The notes under the pieces: generated by a model
Seen by the model: only the letters and a program-made list of their open reading frames with translations
What the model was told of the DNA's origin: nothing
Databases searched by the model: none
In this document: piece after piece, positions 41,124 through 49,240 of the stretch
Position numbering within the stretch: position 1 is the first letter of the stretch
Layout: each line of letters begins with the position of its first letter
Assembly (NCBI GenBank): GCA_903842345.1
Contig: CAIMLR010000047.1
Span: forward strand, 62,001-126,000
Reading direction: 5' to 3'
From: an uncultured Myxococcales bacterium
Lineage (GTDB): Bacteria; Myxococcota_A; UBA9042
Length of the DNA stretch: 64,000 nt
Made by a program: the position numbers and the translations under genes

Positions 41124-42881
41124 TCAATCCTTCTGCAGCAGGAACGTCTGGTTGAACGCCTTGGCCTCCACCAGGATCGGCAGCCCGCGAATCGCCCGGA
41201 ACTTGCCTTCGATGCACTCCGCCAGCCCGCCCTGCGCGCCGCTGACCTGGACGTCCGTGACGGTGCCGGCCGTGCCAACCGTGAAGTTGACGCGGATCTT
41301 GCCGCTGACGTCCGGATTGTCGCGCAGCGCGGCCTCGTAGCAGGCCTTGACGCTCTGGGCGCGGCTGGCGATCTTGCGGGCGATTTGGTCCTTCATGCCG
41401 TCGCCGTCGTCCGGTCCTTCCAGCGGCTTGAACGCGATCGGCTTGTCCACTTTGACGAGCGGCCGGGTCTTGATCACGTCGTCGTCCCGCGGCCCCAAGT
41501 CCGTCTTCTTCGCCACGATGCGCTCCACCGTCCGTCCCGCGCCCGGCATCCCCTCGATCACAAGCCCGGGGTGCCCCGGACCGCCCGTCACGTCCTCGGC
41601 TGGATTGCCAAAGCTCCTGGCCGCACGCGTCTCCGCCGCCGGATCCTCCTGAAACAGCTTCACTGAAGCGCCGGAACGGTCAAACAGCGCTTGGGCCACC
41701 GTGTTCTCGAGCGCCCGCGGGCTGCGTTCAGCCGGATCGCCCGCCGTGCGCGGCTGCGTGCGATCCAGATGCGCGTCCGCGCGTGCCTTCCGCGGCTCCG
41801 CGTGCGTGGGCGGCTCCAGCGGCGCGGGTTCATTCACCGGCTGCGGATCGCCGAGCGCCACCTTCGCGGGCGGCGGAACGATTTGCGGAATATCAATCTC
41901 AATCAGATGCGTGTCTGGCATTTCGTCAGGTGTCACTTTGCTCAGGAACTGCCCCTTGCTGCGCTCGTAGAGCAGCGATTGACCCACGAGCGCGCCCACG
42001 AGCAGCACGGCGGCGAGCAAGGACGTCGTCCAGATCGGTTCGTGCAGCAGCGGCGCCATCACGCGCTCCTGCCATGCGCGCGCGCGCGGCGCCGGCAACG
42101 TGACGGACTGCTTCACGACCTGAAACAGCAGCGTGTGGGCGCCCAGCGTGACGCGCCCTCGAGCGCCCAACCGCAGCGGACAGGTCAGCACACCGCGGTG
42201 CAGCGTGGCCAGGCCTTTGGCGAGCAGCTCGCTCTCGGCCATCGGCGTCGCCGCCAACGCCACGCGAAGCTCCTGCTTGATCGCGCGGCCTGCGGGCAGG
42301 GCGAGGGCAAAATCGCCGGCGCGGTTCCGGGTAAACGCCACCGGCGGCCCCTGGTAGTCGTCATCGGGCAGCACGATGTCCAGGTTCTTGTCGCAGCCCA
42401 CCGTTACGCGCCTGGCGTCGGCGAACGCGCGGTCAGAAATCAGCCGTTCGTCGTGCACGAGGCCAAGACGCAGGACGATTTGCTCGCGCGTCACCTGTGG
42501 CGCCACGTCCGCCTGGACGAATTGGAAAAGCAGGGTCAGGTCGCCGATCTGCAGCGAACCGCCCGGCACGTCATCGACCTGCAGCAGGCGGCGCCCGTCG
42601 ACGCGTTGGGGCTGCCGCGGCTCCGGCGCACCGCGCAGGCTCACGCACGCGTGCGGGTCCGCTGGCACAGTCAGGAAGTAGCGGCCGTCGTGCAGCGTGA
42701 GGAACTCGACGTGCTCCGGCGCCTCAGGACACTGCTTGGCCGAGAGCTGGATTGTCGACCCGGCGCGCAGGCCCACGCCCACATCGATGCGGCGGTCGAG
42801 AATCTCCTCATGGACGATCCGCCCGCGCCAGGCGATGCCGATGCGGACGTTGCGGGCTTGCGGGCTGGGCGTGCGGACCAT
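41124..42881 (-). CDS. FHA-like/TonB-like protein with AgmX/PglI C-terminal domain
   Basis: A 585-residue single-pass protein. The cytoplasmic part holds two beta-sandwich regions resembling degenerate FHA domains (10-125 and 130-260), a membrane helix spans about 283-304, and a Pro/Glu/Lys-rich periplasmic linker (310-490) leads to a C-terminal domain with R-A-Q-S-V-K-A-C-Y-E-x-A-L and G-K-I-R-V-N-F-T-V-G-T-A-G-T-V-T-D-V. That end matches the TonB-like AgmX/PglI C-terminal domain described from gliding motility genes of Myxococcus. GGAGG lies 5 bases before the ATG. It may link a cytoplasmic phosphopeptide signal to an outer-membrane partner, which is inference. Confidence 0.8.
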   Translation of the reverse strand: MVRTPSPQARNVRIGIAWRGRIVHEEILDRRIDVGVGLRAGSTIQLSAKQCPEAPEHVEFLTLHDGRYFLTVPADPHACVSLRGAPEPRQPQRVDGRRLLQVDDVPGGSLQIGDLTLLFQFVQADVAPQVTREQIVLRLGLVHDERLISDRAFADARRVTVGCDKNLDIVLPDDDYQGPPVAFTRNRAGDFALALPAGRAIKQELRVALAATPMAESELLAKGLATLHRGVLTCPLRLGARGRVTLGAHTLLFQVVKQSVTLPAPRARAWQERVMAPLLHEPIWTTSLLAAVLLVGALVGQSLLYERSKGQFLSKVTPDEMPDTHLIEIDIPQIVPPPAKVALGDPQPVNEPAPLEPPTHAEPRKARADAHLDRTQPRTAGDPAERSPRALENTVAQALFDRSGASVKLFQEDPAAETRAARSFGNPAEDVTGGPGHPGLVIEGMPGAGRTVERIVAKKTDLGPRDDDVIKTRPLVKVDKPIAFKPLEGPDDGDGMKDQIARKIASRAQSVKACYEAALRDNPDVSGKIRVNFTVGTAGTVTDVQVSGAQGGLAECIEGKFRAIRGLPILVEAKAFNQTFLLQKD

Positions 42882-42967
42882 CGGTTCCTCCGGGCCCGTG
42901 GAAATCGGCGGGCTGGAGGTTCGACGCGTGGCGGAATGGAAGGATCTGCACGGATGCGCCAGAGGGC

Positions 42968-43008
42968 AAAAACGCCAAAGGCGCCGGAGTTGCCCCCGAC
43001 GCCTTTGG
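42968..43008 (-). terminator. Rho-independent terminator of the glutamine synthetase gene
   Basis: On the minus strand CCAAAGGCG pairs with CGCCTTTGG, and the stem continues through a U-G wobble into CGG/CCG, giving about 13 base pairs around an 8-base loop GGGCAACT. It is followed by CG and five T residues. It starts 18 bases after the stop codon at 43026. This is a textbook intrinsic terminator. Confidence 0.88.
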
Positions 43009-43025
43009 TCAAACTCAACGGAAGC

Positions 43026-44030
43026 TTACAGCTTTTCGCGCGAGCACACCGTGTTGGTAATGAGGCGCGTGACGACGTACGGATCCATGTTGGCGCACGG
43101 GCGGCGATCTTCGATGTAGCCCTTGCCCTCGATGGCGACCTGCCACGGAATGCGCACCGACGCGCCGCGGTTCGACACACCGTACTTGAACTGCTTGTAG
43201 CTGCAGGTCTCGTGCTTGCCGGTCAGGCGATCCTCGATGCCGTCGCCGTAGTTGGCGATGTGCAGGTCATGCTCTTCACCGAGCGCCTTCGCGGCCGCTT
43301 CACACGCGACGATCGAGTCGCGCATCTTCTTGGTGGAGAAGTTGGTGTGCGCGCCCGCGCCGTTCCAATCGCCCTTGACCGGCTTGGGCGCCAGCGTGGC
43401 GGAAACGCCGTAGTTCTCAGCGATGCGATACAGCAGCCACCGGGCCACCCACATGTGATCTGAAATCGTCACCGGGTCCGCCGCGCCGATCTGGAATTCC
43501 CACTGCGCCGGCATCACTTCCGCGTTGATGCCTTCAAACATCAAGCCCGCATCCAGGCAAGCCTGCATGTGTTCTTCCACGATGTCGCGGCCGAACACTT
43601 CGTCCGAGCCGACGCCGCAGTAGTAGCCGAACTGCGGGGCGGGGAAACCGTTGTCCGGCCAGCCGAGCGGCTTGATGCCTTCAAAGAACGTGTATTCCTG
43701 CTCGATGCCGAACCACATCTCGTGCGCCTTGTACTTCTCCGCGACGCTGGTCAGCTTGGAGCGCGTGTTGGTCGAGTGCGGCGTCATGTCGATGTTGAGG
43801 ACTTCGCACAGCACCAGCTTGTCGTCACCGCCGCGGATCGGATCCGGGCACATGAAGACGGGCTTGAGCACGAGGTCAGAAGCGTGGCCTTCCGCCTGAT
43901 TGGTCGACGAGCCGTCAAAGCCCCAAATCGGCGGCTCTTTGCCTTTCTTGACGATTTTGGTCTTGCAACGCAGCTTCTGGGTCGGCTCCGCGCCGTCCAT
44001 CCAAATGTACTCAGCCTTGTAAACGCTCAC
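43026..44030 (-). CDS. glnII: Glutamine synthetase, type II (eukaryotic-type)
   Basis: A 334-residue GSII, much shorter than bacterial GSI (about 470). It joins ammonia to glutamate using ATP. Visible signatures are W-G-F-D-G-S-S-T (near 35-43), the metal-binding G-I-E-Q-E-Y and the ATP-binding K-P-V-x-G-D-W-N-G-A-G-A-H-T-N-F-S-T block, followed by N-R-G-A-S-V-R-I-P. The GTG at 44030 is chosen because AGGAGA lies just ahead; a TTG at 44063 is also in frame but sits inside an inverted repeat. GSII is known in rhizobia, actinomycetes and some proteobacteria. No glnB or glnE is near. Confidence 0.94.
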   Translation of the reverse strand: MSVYKAEYIWMDGAEPTQKLRCKTKIVKKGKEPPIWGFDGSSTNQAEGHASDLVLKPVFMCPDPIRGGDDKLVLCEVLNIDMTPHSTNTRSKLTSVAEKYKAHEMWFGIEQEYTFFEGIKPLGWPDNGFPAPQFGYYCGVGSDEVFGRDIVEEHMQACLDAGLMFEGINAEVMPAQWEFQIGAADPVTISDHMWVARWLLYRIAENYGVSATLAPKPVKGDWNGAGAHTNFSTKKMRDSIVACEAAAKALGEEHDLHIANYGDGIEDRLTGKHETCSYKQFKYGVSNRGASVRIPWQVAIEGKGYIEDRRPCANMDPYVVTRLITNTVCSREKL

Positions 44031-44048
44031 GGTGGTCTCCTGTTTGAC

Positions 44049-44063
44049 TTGTCCTGAGGACAA
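44049..44063. promoter_or_regulatory. Inverted repeat TTGTCC-TGA-GGACAA upstream of glnII
   Basis: A perfect 6-bp dyad with a 3-base centre lies 19 bases upstream of the glnII start codon, just ahead of the ribosome-binding site. The position suits a repressor operator or a translational control stem. No known regulator consensus is matched. Confidence 0.45.
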
Positions 44064-44081
44064 ATTCGGGCAGTGTTGGGG

Positions 44082-44140
44082 GCGACCTGTGTCGCGAGAC
44101 GGAAGCTAACAGCGTTATGTTTCTGAGTTGTGTCCAACTC
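44082..44140. promoter_or_regulatory. Two further dyads in the glnII leader/promoter region
   Basis: GCGAC (44082-44086) pairs with GTCGC (44091-44095), and GAGTTG (44125-44130) pairs with CAACTC (44135-44140), each with a 4-base loop. With the dyad at 44049 this makes three inverted repeats in the gap between glnII and the divergent zinc-ribbon gene. No sigma-54 or sigma-70 promoter could be placed with confidence. Confidence 0.3.
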
Positions 44141-44212
44141 CGTGACAAAGCTGTTTCTTGGCATGCCGCCATCCCGGCCGTAGCATAGGCGGCTTCAAAG
44201 GTGGTGCAACCC

Positions 44213-44647
44213 ATGACCGACGCTTTCGCCCCGCCACAGCAGCCTACTCCGCCTCTCAAGCGTCCGGCGGGAGATGAGCAAATTCGAGCTGTTGCAGTTG
44301 AAGTGCGCGGGCAGGGCGGCGTGACGTCGTCGGCCACGCTGCAGATCGCCTCGCTGACCGACCGCGCGCGATTCAAGCGGGCGACCAAGACTTCCGCGAT
44401 CCTTTTTGGCCTCGCCGTCGCCTGCCTACCCATTCCGCCGATCCACTGGGTGCTGGTTCCGGCCTTCCTGATCGCCGCGATCGTTTCCTTCTTTATCCGC
44501 ATCGGCACGGATGAGCTGCTGGATGGTCAGATCGCGTGTCCCAAATGCCAGGGCTCGTTTGAGCTCGAGTCGCAGCCGCCGTCCTGGCCGCTCGACCTGA
44601 CCTGTCACAAGTGCAAGGCGCAACTGACCGTCGCGCCGCTGCCGTAG
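44213..44647 (+). CDS. Small membrane protein with C-terminal zinc ribbon
   Basis: A 144-residue protein with a polar, Pro-rich N-terminus (1-55), two closely spaced membrane helices (about 62-77 and 79-97) and a C-terminal zinc ribbon with C-P-K-C and C-H-K-C. Its role is unknown; zinc ribbons next to membrane hairpins are common in small bacterial proteins that bind partners. ATG 44213 is preferred over an in-frame GTG at 44201. It is 18 bases upstream of ddl and probably shares its transcript. Confidence 0.72.
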   Translation: MTDAFAPPQQPTPPLKRPAGDEQIRAVAVEVRGQGGVTSSATLQIASLTDRARFKRATKTSAILFGLAVACLPIPPIHWVLVPAFLIAAIVSFFIRIGTDELLDGQIACPKCQGSFELESQPPSWPLDLTCHKCKAQLTVAPLP

Positions 44648-44665
44648 CCGTTTTTGAGGTTCCGC

Positions 44666-45694
44666 ATGACCAACCAACGTTTGCGCATCGCCGTGCTGCA
44701 CGGTGGGCCGTCCTCTGAGCACGACATTTCCGTTTGGAGTTCGCGCGGCGTGCTGCAAACGCTGCGCGCGGCGGGTCACGAGACGATCGCGGTTTTTGTC
44801 GATCGCAGCGGCCGTTGGCACCTCACGCCGTTGGGCGATTCCGGCCTGGTCGTCGGCGACGGCGTCGATTTCCTCAACGCGATCGGCAGCCTGCGCGGCC
44901 ATGTCGATCTCTGTTTCCTCGGGTTTCACGGCAACTACGGCGAGGACGGCAAGGTCCAGGCCGTGCTCGAACTCGCCGGGCTGCGCTACACCGGTTCTGG
45001 CGTGATGGCGAGCGCGCTGGCCATGGACAAGACCGTAGCGCGGCGCGTGTACGCGGGCGTGGGCCTGCCGATCGCCGGCGCGATGGAGTTGAGCACGGCG
45101 GGCCTCGGCACGTCCGGCGCGGCGCAGGTCGCCGCCAGGAAGCTGATCGCTGCGTTGGGCCTGCCGGTCGTCGTCAAAGTGCCGACGGGCGGGTCGAGCG
45201 TTGGCGTCGAGATTCCCCGCGACGAGGACGCGCTGGTGGCGAGCCTCGTGCGGCTGGGTGGCGACGCGCCGACGCTGCTGTGCGAGCAGTTTGTCAGCGG
45301 TGTGGAGATCACGGCGGCGGTGCTGGAGCGCGAGGACGGTTCGCTGGAGAGCCTGCCGATCGTCGAGATCGTGCCCAAGAGCGCGTTTTTTGACTACGAG
45401 TCCAAGTACCAGGCCGGGGGCAGCGAGGAGATTGTGCCAGCACGTATCTCGGCGGAGGCCACGGCGCAGGCCCAGCGCAACGGGGTGTTGGCGCACCGCG
45501 CGCTGGGCTGTGCGGGCTACTCGCGCACCGACCAGATCCTGCGGCCGGACGGTTCCTTGGTGCTGCTGGAAACCAACACGTTGCCGGGCCTGACGCCAGC
45601 GTCCCTCTTGCCCAAAGCGGCGGGCGCCGTGGACCTGAGCTATTCGGCGCTGTTGGACCGCGTGATCGCGGCGGGCCTGCGCACAGAACGCTGA
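44666..45694 (+). CDS. ddl: D-alanine--D-alanine ligase
   Basis: A 342-residue ATP-grasp ligase that makes the D-Ala-D-Ala end of the peptidoglycan stem. Family parts are G-G-P-S-S-E-H-D-I-S (13-22), H-G-N-Y-G-E-D-G-K-V-Q, Y-T-G-S-G-V-M-A-S-A-x-A-M-D-K, the ATP-binding P-T-G-G-S-S-V-G-V and the C-terminal metal-binding E-T-N-T-L-P-G-L-T-P. GAGG lies 6 bases before the ATG at 44666; a TTG at 44654 also fits. The H-G-N-Y-G-E-D variant of the usual H-G-x-x-G-E-D is acceptable. No mur gene is nearby. Confidence 0.93.
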   Translation: MTNQRLRIAVLHGGPSSEHDISVWSSRGVLQTLRAAGHETIAVFVDRSGRWHLTPLGDSGLVVGDGVDFLNAIGSLRGHVDLCFLGFHGNYGEDGKVQAVLELAGLRYTGSGVMASALAMDKTVARRVYAGVGLPIAGAMELSTAGLGTSGAAQVAARKLIAALGLPVVVKVPTGGSSVGVEIPRDEDALVASLVRLGGDAPTLLCEQFVSGVEITAAVLEREDGSLESLPIVEIVPKSAFFDYESKYQAGGSEEIVPARISAEATAQAQRNGVLAHRALGCAGYSRTDQILRPDGSLVLLETNTLPGLTPASLLPKAAGAVDLSYSALLDRVIAAGLRTER

Positions 45695-45727
45695 ACGCGA
45701 GAGGCGAGGCGTGTCGGGCGATTTCTG

Positions 45728-45757
45728 TTGACAAATTGCGCACTTTTGGGCCATCCT
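45728..45757 (+). promoter_or_regulatory. Possible promoter with perfect -35 box
   Basis: TTGACA at 45728-45733 lies 50 bases before the start of the small gene at 45784. About 17-18 bases downstream is CATCCT, a poor -10 match. The -35 box is convincing, the promoter as a whole is not. Confidence 0.3.
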
Positions 45758-45783
45758 CGCCGCCGAACCCGAGGTCGCCCAGC

Positions 45784-46197
45784 ATGCACCAGTCGATTGT
45801 GATTGATTCCGTCACGCCGTCCCTTCTTCAGGAAGGTGAGCCGATTCGCGTCTCGTTTTCTGTCGACCTGCCGGCCACGAGCGATGCCCGCGTCGTGACC
45901 GTGACCCTGCTGACCGACGATGCGCGCCTGCAGTTGGTTGAGCACGGTGGCGAAGATTCCCCGCCCGAGAAGCTGTTGCCGGCCCAGGCGGGCGTCAAGA
46001 TTTCCAAGACGATGACCGTGACCATCAGCCGCCGCAAGGGCCTTGTGGAAGACGCGTCGACCAAGCTGATGCCGAGCCCGCTGCGCATCCTGGCGCGGCT
46101 GAAGACCGACCGGAACGAGGCGCTTGGCTTTGCGTCGTCGCTGGAAGTGCTTGTGGCGGGGCTGCCGCGCAAGAACGAGACGAAGATCTTTTCCTAG
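45784..46197 (+). CDS. Small conserved-looking protein of unknown function, beta-rich
   Basis: A 137-residue protein without signal peptide or membrane helix. Alternating hydrophobic strands (S-I-V-I-D-S-V-T, I-R-V-S-F-S-V-D-L, V-V-T-V-T-L-L-T, L-E-V-L-V-A-G-L) suggest an immunoglobulin-like beta sandwich. It contains no cysteine and no recognisable catalytic motif. The frame is open from 45736; ATG 45784 has GAGG upstream. It stands between ddl and a convergent gene. I do not recognise the family. Confidence 0.6.
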   Translation: MHQSIVIDSVTPSLLQEGEPIRVSFSVDLPATSDARVVTVTLLTDDARLQLVEHGGEDSPPEKLLPAQAGVKISKTMTVTISRRKGLVEDASTKLMPSPLRILARLKTDRNEALGFASSLEVLVAGLPRKNETKIFS

Positions 46198-46200
46198 CGG

Positions 46201-47166
46201 CTACTTGCAGCGCACGGCCTGAAGCTGCGGCTTCCCCGCGCGATCAAACCACGCCATTCCAACTTGCTCCGCGCCCTTGGCCGCCAGCGCGCCCACGACC
46301 GCGCATGCGTCCGTAGCCGGCATCGTCGCGACGCTGAGGCCGCGGGCCAAGCTGCGTTCCAGCTTGCCGTCGTGCACCGCGATGGACGCGCGCTCCACCA
46401 ACGCGCTGGACGACATCGGCAGCACCGCGCAGCCCTCCGGCGTTGCCGCCAGCGGCGCGCCCGCCAGCACTTTGGCCACCAGCGCGCCATTCTTGACGAG
46501 CGACTTGCCCGCGGGATCCCGCAGCGGCGCCACCAACTCCACCGGCTTGGCCTTCTCCTGCCGCGCCAACATCAGCTCGATGCCCTTGCCCTGGGTCGGC
46601 CGCAGCGCGAGCGCGTCCAGCGCGGTCCCGGCGAGCTGAAGGTCGCCCAACACGTCGCCGGCGTCCTGATCGATGACCGTCAGCTGCAGACTCCCGTTGA
46701 GGAACTGCTTGTCGGGCGCCTGCGCCTCGACAACGAGCAGCAAATCGGCCGCGCGCGCCACGCCCACCAGCTTGCCTTGCGCCTCAAAGGAAACTTCCGC
46801 GCGGTTGGCCCGCGGGTCAATCGCCGCGATCCCGGTCGGATACACAAGCAGCGGCGGATCGCCCGGCAGGATGCTTCCGGGCACGAACTGTTCGGCGGGA
46901 ATCGCGCCCGGCGGCAGCGACACGGCGCCCACGCGCGCCCCGGTCTCGCCATTGCGCACATCGACCGTCCGCCGTGCGACCGTGGCCCCATTCAGCATCA
47001 CCTGACAGACGCGCGGCACGAGGATCAGGTCACCCTGACGCACCGGCGCGCCGTGGACGCAGCCGGGCAGCGCCGCCATGGGCGAGGATCCCGCCAAAGT
47101 CGCGCATTCAAGCGCGTGCACCGAGGGCGCAACGAGGAGCAACAGCGCGAGGGTAAACAGACGCAT
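46201..47166 (-). CDS. Secreted protein of unknown function
   Basis: A 321-residue protein with a clear signal peptide (L-A-L-L-L-L-V-A-P-S-V-H-A) and no lipobox. Six cysteines, four of them in the first 60 and last 60 residues of the mature chain, suggest disulfides and a periplasmic or extracellular home. Long stretches are Ala/Leu/Val-rich and beta-like, perhaps propeller blades, but no family motif is recognised. AAGGA stands 6 bases before the ATG. It lies 9 bases after the SDR gene on the same strand, so the two are likely co-expressed. Confidence 0.65.
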   Translation of the reverse strand: MRLFTLALLLLVAPSVHALECATLAGSSPMAALPGCVHGAPVRQGDLILVPRVCQVMLNGATVARRTVDVRNGETGARVGAVSLPPGAIPAEQFVPGSILPGDPPLLVYPTGIAAIDPRANRAEVSFEAQGKLVGVARAADLLLVVEAQAPDKQFLNGSLQLTVIDQDAGDVLGDLQLAGTALDALALRPTQGKGIELMLARQEKAKPVELVAPLRDPAGKSLVKNGALVAKVLAGAPLAATPEGCAVLPMSSSALVERASIAVHDGKLERSLARGLSVATMPATDACAVVGALAAKGAEQVGMAWFDRAGKPQLQAVRCK

Positions 47167-47175
47167 CAGGCTTCC

Positions 47176-47964
47176 TTACGGCTCGTTGGCCTTCTTCATC
47201 ATCGTGCCGGCGGCAAAGATCACCAAGCCGCGGTGCAGGACGGCGCTGAAAAACGCGTTCAGTTTGTTGATGATTCCCGGTATAATCGCCCGTTTTCGCT
47301 TGAACATCGCGTGGACGGCAATGTCCGCCACTTGCCGCGCGCTCAGGATCGACAGCGCCATCGCGCCCGGCGTCTTCGCCTCGGCGTGCTCGTTGAATTC
47401 GGTTGTCGTGATGCCCGGATACAGCGTCGTGACCGACACGCCGGTTCCCAGCAGCTCAAAACGCAGCGCCTCTGAGAACGCCAGCACGTACGACTTGGTC
47501 GCCGCATACGCAGACACGTACGGCGTGGGCAGGAACGCCGCCGCGGACGCAACCTGCAGGATGTACCCGTGGCCCTGCGCCACCATCGCGCGGCCAAACA
47601 GCTGCGTGAGGTGCGTGAGCGCGGTCATGTTGAGCGCGAACATCTTCTCGATGCGCGCCATGTCCATCTCCATGAACTTTCCGGCCATGCCAACGCCCGC
47701 GTTGTTGACGAGAATCGCCACGGACAGGTGCTGTGCCTGCACTTTGTCGTACAGCGACTGCGCCGCGCCCGCTTGCGCGAGATCGTGATTCAGGATGACA
47801 ACGTCGACCTTGTGCGCCGCGATCAGCGCCGCTTTCAGCTCCTCCAGCCGCTCCTTGCGCCGCGCGACGAGGATGATGGGATAGCCGCGCGCCGCGAGGT
47901 TGCGGGCGATCTCCACGCCGATGCCGCTGCTGGCACCGGTGACGAGGGCATAAGCTTGTTGCAT
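47176..47964 (-). CDS. Short-chain dehydrogenase/reductase (SDR)
   Basis: A 262-residue classical SDR with the NAD(P) loop T-G-A-S-S-G-I-G (9-16), N-N-A-G (87-90) and catalytic Ser140, Tyr153 and Lys157 (Y-A-A-T-K). Arg residues after beta-2 (A-R-R-K-E-R) favour NADPH. The A-R-R-K-E-R-L-E-E-L segment and the C-terminal hydrophobic tail resemble ketoacyl- or steroid-type reductases such as the DltE/YqjQ group. It is 16 bases downstream of a fatty acid hydroxylase-like gene, so lipid modification is a reasonable guess. Substrate unknown. Confidence 0.9.
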   Translation of the reverse strand: MQQAYALVTGASSGIGVEIARNLAARGYPIILVARRKERLEELKAALIAAHKVDVVILNHDLAQAGAAQSLYDKVQAQHLSVAILVNNAGVGMAGKFMEMDMARIEKMFALNMTALTHLTQLFGRAMVAQGHGYILQVASAAAFLPTPYVSAYAATKSYVLAFSEALRFELLGTGVSVTTLYPGITTTEFNEHAEAKTPGAMALSILSARQVADIAVHAMFKRKRAIIPGIINKLNAFFSAVLHRGLVIFAAGTMMKKANEP

Positions 47965-47980
47965 GGGGCCTTTGTGGCGG

Positions 47981-48934
47981 CTAGGCCGCCGCGCTTACCG
48001 GCTCAGGTGCGGGAGCGGCCGCGGGTTCAGCGCCCGTCATCGCGCGCTTCGTCGCGGGTCGCAATGGCTTGATGGGCAGCGAGATGCCGTGGTGGTGCAG
48101 GTAGTTGGATGAAAGGTCCCAGTTCTCATAGTACGTGCCAAACCAGCGATCCCACATCGAAAACGCCGCAGCGTGATTGATGAGATTGCCGCGCTTGCAG
48201 TGGTGGAACTTGTGCGCGTGGTTGTCCATGAAGATGTATTTGAGCCAGCCGATGTTGTACGTCACGCTCGTGTGGTCGGTCGCCTGGAGCGCGAGAATCA
48301 GCGCGTACGTCACCAGCGTTGGCCCCAGATCCATGCCCAGCAACCAGGAAATCACGATGAGGGACGGCTGGAACTGGCTGAGCGCGGTATCGACGAGCGA
48401 CGACTGATTGCCGCGCATGAAATCCAGTTCCGTCACAACGTGATGCGCGCCGTGCTTGAGGCGGTAGTAACGCAGGATCGGGGCGCTGCCGACGCTGTGG
48501 CTCATCAGCCGGTGGATGGTGTAGTACGCAGCGTCGGTGCCCAGCGTCGCGATCGCGATCAGCCACCAGTTGTTGTACAGCTTGCCCCAGAGCGGCACGT
48601 GGGCAAGCGCCCACCAACCGAGCGTGACGAAGCCGCCGCCGACGGCGACGCCTTTGACGAAGACCATGAAGATGCCGTCCCACAGCTCTTTGCGGGTTGG
48701 CTTGGGAAGTTCAATGGATGCGCCGTGTTTCTCCGCCCAGACCGTCAAAGCGGCAAAGACGACCGACACGACCATGAAGACGCGAAAGGCGTTCCACGGG
48801 GTCACGCCGAGGATCGCGAGCGCGATCACGTACGTGATGGGCGAGCCGAGGTGGCCAAAGATGCCGTAGACCAGACCGGTCTTCTGCTCCTTGGGCACGT
48901 CAGGCATCTTGGTGACGACAAAAGTCTGGGCCAT
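47981..48934 (-). CDS. Fatty acid hydroxylase/sterol desaturase superfamily protein
   Basis: A 317-residue membrane protein with at least five helices and the three histidine clusters of the di-iron superfamily: H-R-L-M-S-H, H-G-A-H-H and H-A-H-K-F-H-H. Members hydroxylate or desaturate lipids and carotenoids using oxygen. The C-terminus carries an Ala/Pro-rich tail. Two ATG codons, 48940 and 48934, are close; AGGA spacing favours 48934. It heads a three-gene minus-strand block with the SDR and a secreted protein. The lipid substrate is not shown by sequence. Confidence 0.88.
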   Translation of the reverse strand: MAQTFVVTKMPDVPKEQKTGLVYGIFGHLGSPITYVIALAILGVTPWNAFRVFMVVSVVFAALTVWAEKHGASIELPKPTRKELWDGIFMVFVKGVAVGGGFVTLGWWALAHVPLWGKLYNNWWLIAIATLGTDAAYYTIHRLMSHSVGSAPILRYYRLKHGAHHVVTELDFMRGNQSSLVDTALSQFQPSLIVISWLLGMDLGPTLVTYALILALQATDHTSVTYNIGWLKYIFMDNHAHKFHHCKRGNLINHAAAFSMWDRWFGTYYENWDLSSNYLHHHGISLPIKPLRPATKRAMTGAEPAAAPAPEPVSAAA

Positions 48935-49104
48935 GTTCATCCTGAAGGTGATTCAGCGCGCGGGATTGCCACCTGCTGATGGTGCATGACGCCCAGCGCG
49001 CCCGTCAAATGGACTTCTTGTGAATTCCGCGCGATCTTGCCCGTCTGCAAGTCGTCGCGTCCGGACTTTGCACGCCCCGCAGACCGTGCCAAGCTTGCCC
49101 AGCG

Positions 49105-49239
49105 ATGCGCCTTGACCGTTTCAAACCTGCTCCGCTTGAACTGGACCCGCCCGGCGCCCGTACCTGGATCGTCGCGCTTGCGCTTGCGGCGCTGGCGACG
49201 AGCTGCCTGGCCTGGGGGCTCTACCTGTGGGTGCGCTGA
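49105..49239 (+). CDS. 44-residue single-pass membrane peptide
   Basis: A short frame encoding a polar N-terminus (M-R-L-D-R-F-K-P-A-P-L-E-L-D-P-P-G-A-R) followed by one hydrophobic helix of about 20 residues and a final W-V-R. Codon third positions are mostly G or C, as in neighbouring genes, and the stop is one base before the ATG of the next membrane protein gene, which suggests coupling. The ribosome-binding site is weak. It may be a small subunit or regulator of the next protein. Real but unproven. Confidence 0.5.
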   Translation: MRLDRFKPAPLELDPPGARTWIVALALAALATSCLAWGLYLWVR

Positions 49240-49240
49240 G

